Below the pieces are notes generated by a model. That model ran no database searches. It was not told the DNA's origin and worked only from the letters and a program-made list of their open reading frames with translations. From assembly GCA_016290995.1 (NCBI GenBank), contig JAEEVR010000002.1:1-64000 (forward strand): a stretch of DNA of 64,000 nucleotides, written 5' to 3'. Below, in pieces: positions 52,301 through 60,400 of this stretch. This DNA is from Treponema sp. GTDB lineage: Bacteria > Spirochaetota > Spirochaetia > Treponematales > Treponemataceae. Position 1 is the first letter of the stretch, and each line of letters starts with the position of its first letter. The translations under genes and the position numbers were made by a program.

Positions 52301-53126
52301 AGGCGTCCTGGGCTTGGGTTGTTCCGCTTTCCGGGGTAAAGTCCAAACCGGTGACTTGGTTTTTGGCCAAAGTTATTCCGCTCGGAACGGAAGAAGAAAG
52401 CGCCGCTCCGCTTGGATAAGAAATGGTTCCTGTAGTGATTGTAGGTTCAAAAGCGTTTCCGTTTACGCTTACGCTTGTTATGTCGGAATGGTAGTTGTTG
52501 ATTTCGGAAGAGCCGGGCAGCTTAAAGCAGACAACCCATTTGGAGCCGGTGGACTCGGTTGTCTGGACTACAAGCGCTCCGCTTGGAGACGGCGGAGGGG
52601 CGTTGCTTGAAAGCTTTAGCCTGTCGTAAACGCCAAAGGACGCGTGCGAAACTGGGTGGTAAAGGCGCACGACAGGAGAGATGTCGACTCCGCTGGGATT
52701 GTTCATTAAAAAAGAGACCGGATAGGTTATGTAAATTTTTGAAGTGTCGCTTGCGTCTTGCTCGATACCAACGTCATCGTAATATGGCAAATGAGTGACG
52801 CCGTTGTCGCCAGCCATGGCAAATTCCATGTTGTGGGAATCAAAGCGATAGCGCATTGGGTTTCGCAAAAGCAAGGTGACTTTGCACTCTTGGTCATAGG
52901 GAAAGCAAAAGTTTCCGTATTTGTCGGTGGGAGCGTTGGCCGGATCCAGCTGGTATGCGCCGACGGCCGCGTTTGAGGTCATCTCCTCAAAGTAGGAAGA
53001 CACTTTGTTTTGGAAGGATTTTTCGTCCAAGCCAAGATTGCCGCAAGACGAAAAAGCAAAGCCCGCGGCCGCAAGCAAGGCCGCAAAAAAGCGAACGGCA
53101 GTGTTTTTCCTCAATCCGACTTTCAT
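49305..53126 (-). CDS. Large beta-helix surface lipoprotein with C-terminal DUF1566-like domain
   Basis: The protein has 1273 residues from ATG 53126, preceded by AGGAAGAG. The lipoprotein signal ends FAFSSC, with C28 as the likely acylated residue. The early part has beta-sandwich-like segments. A DUF1565-type start (LFVKESGVDDGG..KPYRTIQKAI) opens a right-handed beta-helix with repeated GGGxxN, TGG and SGN motifs, as in polymorphic outer-membrane proteins. The last 100 residues show GWYLPAHREMAALMG and YWTS..YYFTS..VRAIRKF, matching DUF1566/Lcl-C-like domains. It is probably displayed on the cell surface, perhaps as an adhesin; this is inferred. It is divergent from the rpn gene. Confidence 0.85.
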   Translation of the reverse strand: MKVGLRKNTAVRFFAALLAAAGFAFSSCGNLGLDEKSFQNKVSSYFEEMTSNAAVGAYQLDPANAPTDKYGNFCFPYDQECKVTLLLRNPMRYRFDSHNMEFAMAGDNGVTHLPYYDDVGIEQDASDTSKIYITYPVSFLMNNPSGVDISPVVRLYHPVSHASFGVYDRLKLSSNAPPPSPSGALVVQTTESTGSKWVVCFKLPGSSEINNYHSDITSVSVNGNAFEPTITTGTISYPSGAALSSSVPSGITLAKNQVTGLDFTPESGTTQAQDAYFMTGDDVDQNQRVYTITVTDSAGLSSSVAVSARGFKLSAPDAYLVGGTEAFDKNYSTTKNTVGQNPDDGSAWITIRADAKTAGGLTDGDGHAIDRYDYDPSNAYLVYELHRGTALNTSTLIRTGTLSGVSGKISIPAGTTYVKAFVRKPLYADSDPVVWNCRAVCTNLFVKESGVDDGGEGSKAKPYRTIQKAIDQFQNGITAGDYGPNTILNIRLLSDLTPPADFNWTESGNYFAQVYFGSGTLPAGLVLNIKGEGGRRTISGGQDVSDTSNRLRGVMFVNAGTVNIEDINITGGYYASGSAQYGGGLYIGGGTVTYKNGSVYGNFSGAGAGVNVSMGTNHVFENVQIYENGRSKYSFGALCISSGAKLTCNNCVIRDNGYRTTTGSGTEGGGGVCNQGTLVMTGGSITGNAIYPSNGGGVFNKGGTLDFTNVEISGNSASCVSSVVKAAGGAIYNTTAGQVSLTNCVIKGNKAAIGPAIYSEYGVNPSVSLASCVITQNTALYANDNNNGAVYFKSDSPITKLAEFTLSGKNIIYDNTAPDKNDASVSRQANVFRPYLAPNETNANIAYIQISGNVADSKIGINIPYISAEDKPAAGAPKAFTAGYGYPATNAKKPGLVFFAENGYGITDKEGEAAFAVSGGSMYDPTDFKITTALDGAMAKPNVAKTFNVTITAERKLSDGKFPSEHSPAEAANLVYNSSDHKLYEVGGTVPAVGEGSDNPAVTWTAALYNGGQKIASGASITANGLTVTIPAAAMPQPDTYILKITATYMGYTHDASFPISVRNVYGDKSAPTAVGDIVFSDGTATPYSDSLVLDANQKANAVAVIFYTDGDGYLGSRILGVGLKEGSGLMWAPSGTTGYNLGFYAVDPRDESDGSKNWGGVCAADSSAAGNAAANYPAFNYANTYGVGISGEASGWYLPAHREMAALMGAKDTVNNAIGKIGSPAVALGSGPYWTSLPYKSTESYYFTSATVIPFTFLSKDEGHNVRAIRKF

Positions 53127-53148
53127 TGCACTACTCTTCCTACTATAT

Positions 53149-53177
53149 AATTTAGCGCAAAATTCGTTTTTTTTCAA
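53149..53177 (-). promoter_or_regulatory. Candidate promoter of the beta-helix lipoprotein gene
   Basis: On the minus strand TTGAAA (53177-53172) and TAAATT (53154-53149) are 17 bases apart; the gene starts at 53126. Confidence 0.5.
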
Positions 53178-53240
53178 GTTTTTTTTGAATTTTTAGGGAA
53201 AAAAGATAAATTATCGACAACTATTTATACCTTATATACA

Positions 53241-53276
53241 GGGGAATCGCAAAGGCGCGATTCCCCAAATTTTTTT
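53241..53276 (+). terminator. Terminator-like hairpin in the leader of the rpn gene
   Basis: GGGGAATCGC (53241-53250) and GCGATTCCCC (53257-53266) form a perfect 10-bp stem with a six-base loop, followed by AAATTTTTTT. It lies only 16 bases before the rpn ATG, and upstream AT-rich sequence (about 53205-53240) could hold the promoter, so this may be an attenuator or a shield against read-through. Confidence 0.8.
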
Positions 53277-53292
53277 ATGCGAGGTATAAAAC

Positions 53293-54195
53293 ATGAAAGC
53301 AAATTCAAAAATCAAGTCGGGCGTGTTCGCCGACCTGTTCTGCGACGACGAAAAGGACGGAAAGAAAAATTTTCTTTCTCTCTACAACGCCATTCACGGA
53401 ACAAATCTGACGCTGGAAAACACCAAGCTGGAACGCAAGCAAATTCCGCAAGCGATTTACAAAACCTTTGACACCGACATCAGCGTTTTGGTAAATGGGC
53501 GACTCTTTGTCCTAATCGAGCACCAGTCAACACCGAACGAGAATATGCCGTTAAGGTGTTTGGAATACTTCGTTCACCTGCTCTATGGAATCGTGCCTGC
53601 AAAGACGCGGTATCATGAAACTCTTTTCAAAATCCCCACGCCGGAATTTTACGTCTTTTACAACGGCAGCCGCAAGCTAAGGAAAAATCCAGAACTAGAG
53701 CGGACGATGCGCTTGTCAGACGCATTCATTGAGCCGCAAGAAGAACCTACGTGCGAGGTAAAAGTCAAATTTGCCAACATCAGCGGAGAGGCCGGCAAAA
53801 ACTTGCCAGTCGTCAAAAAATGCGCTATAATGAAAGAGTATTGCGAGTTTATGAAAATCGTCGCACGCCGCCGCGCTGCGCTTGGGCCGTTCCCGTCAGA
53901 CAGCGAGCTGATAGACTGTTACGAAAAGGCGATAAACGAGGCGATTTTCAAAGGCATCCTTGTCGACTATCTTTCCCGCAAGGCCACGGAGGTTAAGAAC
54001 ATGTTTTTTGATGAATATGACTACGATTTGGACATGGAAGCGAAAAAAGAGGACGCCCGCATAGAAAAAGCCGAGGAAGACGCGAGGAGCTTTTACGCAA
54101 ACGGCGCCTCAATTGAACTAATCGCGAAATCACTGCACATGACAGAAGAACAGGTCAAGGAAATTGTGGCCGCCCAGCCTGCCCCAGCAAACTAA
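53293..54195 (+). CDS. Rpn family recombination-promoting nuclease / PD-(D/E)XK transposase-like protein
   Basis: The protein has 300 residues, with GAGG nine bases before ATG 53293. The N-terminal nuclease domain shows FADLFCDD, then FDTDISVLVNGRLFVLIEHQS with the likely catalytic D60/D62 and E76-x-Q78, then MPLRCLEYFVHLLY and the FYVFYNGS segment. This is the PD-(D/E)XK nuclease family transposase (Rpn/YhgA-like) pattern. In E. coli, Rpn proteins cut DNA and are neutralised by a short protein made from an internal start in the same gene. Here GGAGG (53988-53992) stands eight bases before an in-frame ATG at 54001. A separate ORF homologous to the same C-terminal part follows at 54224. The leader contains a terminator hairpin. 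Confidence 0.88.
   Translation: MKANSKIKSGVFADLFCDDEKDGKKNFLSLYNAIHGTNLTLENTKLERKQIPQAIYKTFDTDISVLVNGRLFVLIEHQSTPNENMPLRCLEYFVHLLYGIVPAKTRYHETLFKIPTPEFYVFYNGSRKLRKNPELERTMRLSDAFIEPQEEPTCEVKVKFANISGEAGKNLPVVKKCAIMKEYCEFMKIVARRRAALGPFPSDSELIDCYEKAINEAIFKGILVDYLSRKATEVKNMFFDEYDYDLDMEAKKEDARIEKAEEDARSFYANGASIELIAKSLHMTEEQVKEIVAAQPAPAN
54001..54195 (+). CDS. Putative internally initiated short Rpn product (RpnS-like)
   Basis: In-frame ATG 54001 within the rpn gene is preceded by GGAGG (53988-53992) at 8 bases, an excellent ribosome binding site for an internal codon. The product would be 64 residues, starting MFFDEYDYDLD and ending in QPAPAN. It aligns start to start with the separate ORF at 54224 (MCLTEFDEES). 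By analogy with E. coli RpnA, a short C-terminal product could inhibit the full nuclease. Internal initiation is inferred. Confidence 0.5.
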   Translation: MFFDEYDYDLDMEAKKEDARIEKAEEDARSFYANGASIELIAKSLHMTEEQVKEIVAAQPAPAN

Positions 54196-54223
54196 ACGCG
54201 AACAAAAAGAGGAGATAATCGCG

Positions 54224-54427
54224 ATGTGTTTGACAGAATTTGACGAAGAAAGCGCCATTCGCGGCTGGAAACAGGACGGCCGCCAAGAACAAGCCGTGGA
54301 AGCCGCAAAAACAATGTTATCTGATCATCTCCCTACCGATAAAGTTGCGCTTTATTCCGGCCTTCCCCTAGAGCAAGTGTTGGAACTGCAAAAAGAATTG
54401 GCCGCGCAGCCCGCCCCAGCAAATTAA
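54224..54427 (+). CDS. Short Rpn C-terminal homologue (putative antitoxin or remnant of a second copy)
   Basis: The ORF encodes 67 residues (MCLTEFDEESAIRGWKQDG to PAPAN), with AGAGGAG nine bases before ATG 54224. It resembles only the C-terminal tail of Rpn proteins and ends in the same AAQPAPAN as the full-length gene 230 bases upstream; the DNA around both ends is also similar. The codons before the ATG would read EEIIA in a full-length paralogue, so this may be the surviving 3' end of a second rpn copy, or a kept stand-alone antitoxin. The nuclease domain is absent. Confidence 0.55.
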   Translation: MCLTEFDEESAIRGWKQDGRQEQAVEAAKTMLSDHLPTDKVALYSGLPLEQVLELQKELAAQPAPAN

Positions 54428-54437
54428 GCGCGAGTGC

Positions 54438-54468
54438 AAAAAAAACGGCCTCCCGAATTGGAAGGCCG
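54438..54468 (-). terminator. Terminator of the 2227-residue lipoprotein gene
   Basis: On the minus strand CGGCCT (54468-54463) pairs with AGGCCG (54451-54446), extended by TCC/GGA-like pairs around an AATT-containing loop, followed by eight T (54445-54438). It is placed just after the minus-strand stop at 54475. Confidence 0.75.
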
Positions 54469-54474
54469 AATCCG

Positions 54475-57400
54475 CTATTTTACTCTTACAAGCTTACAAT
54501 TAGGATAATTAGTCAAATAAGTCTGTATATACGCTTCAGTAGAATTATTTGTAGTCGTAACGAGGTTAGTATAACCACTGCCATTATATACTTTCCAAGA
54601 TGCAGTTGAATACGTAACACCATCTGTTACCATTAGACTTTCCATAGTAACGCCTTTAAACGAATTTGAATAGAAAGTCTCTAAGGCAAACATAGCGGAA
54701 TTAGTCCTTTGCAAGCTACTGCAATTTTGGAATGCATACTCTCCTATAGTCTTTACACCGGAAGTTCCAAAACTTAGACCGCTACTTTGAACTCCGATCA
54801 AGTTTGTACAACCATCAAAAGCATAATTTCCAATCGAAGTTACATCATTAGAAATATAGCATTGATATAGTTTTGTACATCCTTGGAAAGCGTTTGCCGG
54901 AATGCTGGTAATAGTTGATTCATTAAAGTCAATCAAAACTTTAGACGCATTGGTACTTTTAAGCGCTGTTTTAATAGAATTCCAAGCATTGGTGTCAAGA
55001 CTTCCGCCTGAACAGACAACACGCAATAGATTCGCGCTGCTTGGCAGATTGCTAATAGTACTTGCTAGATTTGCGGCAGATACAAAATAGCCAACTTCGT
55101 ATTTTCCATATTGATTAATGTAGTAGCCAGTGGCATTTGTCAGTTTAAATTTCTTATAATGCGACTTTGTATAGGCGTATTCATCGGAATCAGTTCCGCC
55201 AGATAAAATCTTAGTTCCCGTTGTCCAACCGCTTGGAAGTGTTACGCCAATCTGGTTTGTTTCAGAATGATTTGAGAGAGATGTTCCCAAACCAACAGTC
55301 TTGTCGGAAACAAGATAAATATCGTTTGACTTTACCGAGCCGCCGTATTTAACATACGCCGTATCGCTAATAGTAGCCGTACCATATAGATAAATGGCGC
55401 CGCCTTCCGCGCTTCCTCCACTTCCGGTAGCAGTAACACTATTCGCCGTACTGTTTCCAATGTTTCCAGCGCTCATAGTAAGGCTACCCGCGTTGTAAAT
55501 GGCTCCGCCACGAGCATATTTTCCGCTACCACTTGTAACCGCAGAGTTACTGTCCATTGTCACAGCGCCTGTAATTATTAGCTGCCCATCACCTGTATTA
55601 AAAATGGCTCCGCCACAACCGTTAGCGCTAGTTCCACCAGTTGCCTTGTTGGACTGCATTTGAGCGGAGCTGGAAATTGTAAGTTTTCCATTGTTATATA
55701 TTCCGCCTCCACTAGGCGCGCTGCTTCCACTTTTGACAACTTCATTGTTGTTAATCTTCATAGCGCCGTTGATTTCAACATTTTTTGAACCTTCAATGAA
55801 AACAGCGCCGCCTTGATTAGCCTGATTATTATTCATTACAGCCTGCGTCAAATTTCCGTCAGCGGCAAAGTATACAGCACCGCCTTTTATGGCTGTATTA
55901 TAAGAAAGAGTTCCGTAAGTTGAACCTGATTTATTTACGCTAAGCGTAGCTCCACCCCAGTAAAGAGCGCCGCCATAAGATGAAGCGTAATTATACTTTA
56001 TGTTGCCCCCGGTAATGGTTACGCTTGTCTTTGTGTCAGCGTAAATTCCTGCACCAGATGAGGCGTAATTAGAATGTTTTCCAGCCGTACTTTCCGCCGC
56101 CGCGTTAACAGTGCCTGCTTTTCCGATAGTTCCGGCAGACATATTGAAAGTGGTAGTATGTGAATTATTTCCAAGCAAGTACACGCCACCACCGCTTTGA
56201 GCTTTGTTGCCAGCTATAGTTCCGCCAGCCATTGTGACTGAGGTTCCTGCGTCGCAGGCAATGCCGCCGCCCTTTGTGTTTGAGCCACCGTCTTTTGCAT
56301 TATTATAACTAATATTGCCGGTTTTTAGATACAGTTTTCCAGAACCATGCAGAGTTATTCCGCCGCCGGTTGATTCAGCATAATTTTGCGTTACGCCGCC
56401 AGTAAGGCTTTTCGCTTCCGAATCAGCAGGAACGCCTGTGGAAGAGACGCATGCGTTGTATCCAAGATAGACGTTTCCGTCGCTAAAAATGCCGCCTCCG
56501 CTACAGCCGTAATTGCCAGTTGAAGTTGAGGCCAGAGAGGTTCCAGAGCCGCCAATTACAGCGGTTCCGTACATAAAGAGCTTTGCGCCGCTAGCCACAT
56601 ACGCGCCCGCGCCGCCATAAGATGCGTTAGTTATTGGAGTGCTATTGCCGGTTATGACAACACCGTCGCCAAGGAAGACGCTTCCAGCGCCAACATACAG
56701 GCCTCCGCCGTTATTTGCAGAACCGCCAGTTATCGTAATGTTTTCTATATAAACAGGAATGTTCTTGCTGATAGTAAGCGCGGAGCCTTTGCTGTCTGCA
56801 TTTATTGTGGCGCTGTTGCTTCCAGAAAGAGTTATTTGTGTTGCCTTTACTTTGGTGTCGCTAGGAATGGATTGCAATGTGTTTTCTGTTTCTGTTAAAA
56901 CGGCCTTTAAGGTTCCGCTCACGCTAATTGTATACGCTTGCGCCTTCCATGTTTCTTTAGCAGCTGTTTGAATTGTCGCGTAAGGTTTAGTTGAAGTTCC
57001 GCGGCCGGTGCTGTCGTCTCCTGTATTGGAAACATAAATTGTGGTTCCAGTGTCAATTCTTCCGACAGAACCGTCGGCAACTACAGACCATGCGCTGTCA
57101 GTCACAGAAAACTTGCTTACAAAATCTTTTGCATAAGTTCCGGCCAGCACTTGTTTTCCGCGATTCCATTCGGTCGAGATTCGCGAAATTTTGGCGCTTC
57201 CTGTAAGCGAATTTTTTGGAAGCGTAATATATTTTCCGTTTGGCAAGCAAACATCGTTGTTTTTTTCGCTTCCGCCAGAAACGGTAGCGCTTCCGCTCAT
57301 GTTAAAGGTTCCTTCTTGGTAAATGGCGCCGCCGTAATAACCGGCTTCATTATTTGAGATTGTTCCGCCGCTAAAATGCAAGGTGTTGCGGTTGCAAATC

Positions 57401-60400
57401 GCGCCGCCTGAGGTTTTAGCCTTGTTGTAGCAAATTTTTCCGCTTTTAATGCTTATAACGCTTACAGTCGTGCCATCGTTCATGCTATAGATGCCGCCGC
57501 CGCCGTAATAAAGCGTAGTGGCAAAAGCGTAGTTTCTTCCGACGCCGCCAGTAAGAGTTTCCGGAGTGTTTGTGTCTTCATCTGTATATTCGCTATAGCC
57601 CAAAGCGACGATTCCGCCTTTAGTGTAAATGCCGCCGCCATAATTGGCTGAGTTAGCGCATTCTGTTCCTGGTGTCGTACCTGACGCGGTTGTCGCTGTA
57701 GAGTCTCCGACCCATGCCGAGCCGTACATCAAAAGCTTTGCGCCTGACATGACATACACGCCGCCGCCAAAAGTTGTCGCTTGGTTTCCGGTAACGCTGG
57801 CGCCGCCCGCAAGTTTTACAGTTCCGCTTTCAATGCGTATTCCGCCGCCGCTGTTTGTCGCGTCGCTAGTACCCAGATTTGCGTTGCCGCCTGTAATGGT
57901 CAAGTTTGAAATCGTCACAGGGAAGGTCGCCGAACCCGCGTTAACGACAAGCGTTGAGCCAGAGTTGTTTCCATCAAGCTTAGCGTTGGAGTCGTATCCA
58001 GTAATCTCCAATGCCGTCAAACCGCTTGGGATGTTTGTACTGGCGATTGACTGATTGCCCTTTACCGTTCCAGCGATCTTGATTTTTTTGACAGAAGCGA
58101 TGTCACCGTCTTTTAGAGCTTCCTCTATCGAACTGTAAGGGCTGGTCTTTGTGCCGTTGCCGCCGGCGTTCTTGGTCTTTCCCCAACCCCATGTAGTGTT
58201 GTCGGGCCTTGAGCCGTAGGTAGAAGAGGATGCAACCACATAAATCGGCGAAGTTATGTAAACGTATTTTGTGTCGGAACTTGTGTCATCCTCTCTTTCC
58301 CAGCCAGCATCGTCTTTTGTCAGCTTGAACAACGCTTTTACTGTATCGGAAAGAGCTGATGACGAGCTTAAAATGTTTTTTCCGCGCTTGTATTCATTCG
58401 GCGTAAGCGCCCCAACGCTTACAGATGCCGCCGTTCCGCCCGCCGCTCCGGTAGTTGTGGGGCTAAGCGTTCCAGCCACAGTGACGGTCTTTCCGTCAAC
58501 AAGGTAAACGTCGTTTTTGCCCGTGCCAGAAACCAAGACTCCGCTGTTATTTTTTACGCCGCTAGGAATGTAGGCCGAGCCTTGCATTGAAAAACTGTTT
58601 TCCACGTAAACCGCTCCGCCGCGAGTCGCCTCGTTTTCCTTGAGCGTTCCGCCCAAAAGTTCAACAGCGTTTCCAGAGGCCGACACAGCGATTCCGCCCG
58701 CATCTCTGTAACCTTTATTGTAAGAAATTGTTCCGGCGCGCATTTTTATTTCGCCGGAAGTGCTGTTGTATATTCCTCCACCGTTATTTTCAACATAGTT
58801 TCTGCACACGCCGCCAGTCCAGTCAGCTTCCTTAAAAGAAGAACCGTCTTTTTTGTAGCCAAGGTAAACTTTGCCGCTATTATGAATGCCTCCGCCATAA
58901 GAGGCGGAGTTGGAACATTTAGCAGGATCGTTTCCAGAGGCCGTAGTCGCAGTCTTATCGCCAACATAGCTTGTTCCGTACATAAAAAGAGTCGTGTTTG
59001 ACTCTGTATAAATTCCGCCTCCATAAAGGCCGCAAGTGTTTCCTGTTACCATCGCGCCGTCGGCAAGTTCCAGCGACGAACCGCTTTGTAAGTAAATGCC
59101 GCCGCCCTTGTTATAGTTCGGACTAGAATTTCCCTTGTTTCCGCCTGTAATCTTTAAGTTTTGAATCGTTATAGGAACGGCGGTGCCAATTGTAAGCGCG
59201 GTGCCGCAATCTGAAGTTCCGCCTGCGTCGATTTTGTCTTTTGGAAGGCCGTCGTCGTCAAGGCCGTTGGCTCCGCATAAAATCAGGGAGGAGCATTTGC
59301 TTGTGGGAAGATCCGTGGCGCTTATCGTTTGCTTTCCAACGCTTTCATCAACGCAAATCTTGTTGTGGCTTGCATCCAAAAGCGCCGCCGCTTTAGCGAT
59401 TGTCTTAAATGGATACGCTTTATTTCCGATTGTGTTCTCTACATTTTCGCTGTCTTTATCGACGCCATTTGCGGCAACAAAGATGTCCGCGTCGATTGTC
59501 GCTTTTTTATTGCTGGCATCTATTGGCGTGTCCCAGCCAGTTTTTGTAAAGTCAAATTTTCCTACAATGTCTTCCGTAATGGCGGAAAGATGCTCGCCCG
59601 ACTCAATGAATTGCGTTCCGCGAGTCCAAGACTGCAGCGAGACGACGATTCCTTTATCCGCAACGTCGCTAAGATTGCAGTCAACGGTAAGAACTTTTCC
59701 GCTTTCAAGATATACGTCAGCGTCATTGCCGCTGAAAGAGCCGCCCTTCATCGTGACTTTTGTCGAGTCGCCCGTAACGTTTACGCCGATTTTTCCGCCG
59801 GTGATTTTGCTGTCTTCGTCTATCGTAACTTTTGAGCCGCCAAAAGCGTTTATCGCCGCTCCTGTGCCGGAGCCGGATTTTGAGCCCATTATCTTTATTT
59901 TCTTGAATGTTATGGGAACGTTTGTCGAAATGTTTACGGCAGACGCTTGCGAACTTGCGGACTTTATGCAGTCCGTGTCGGAGCCGCTTGTTCCAATAAT
60001 CGTAAGCGACTTGGCGTTGCTTGTTGATATTAATGAGCTGGTGATGGTGGCGGCAGAGTTTATTCCATCGCCAGAGACTTCGCCGCTTACGCGAATGACA
60101 TAGTCCGCGTTGCTGTTTCCCGCGGCGGCAATTTTCCTCACGGCGCCTGTTACAGTTTTTAGGGGGCTAAGGTAGTTTCCGCTGTTTGTGTCGTCGGGAG
60201 CGGCGCAGTCGTCAGAAACTTTTCCGACAAAAAGGTTGGTTCCCAAAAAAGCCGCCATCAAAGCTTGCGCGTTTCCGCCAGCGCTGGAATCAAACTTAAA
60301 TTCGCCGGCGGCTGATATCGGCGAGACCGCGCTTGAGCTTGAGTCCGCAACCCAAGAGTCGGTAATCATTCCGTTGGCCACGGTTACGGATTGAATCGTC

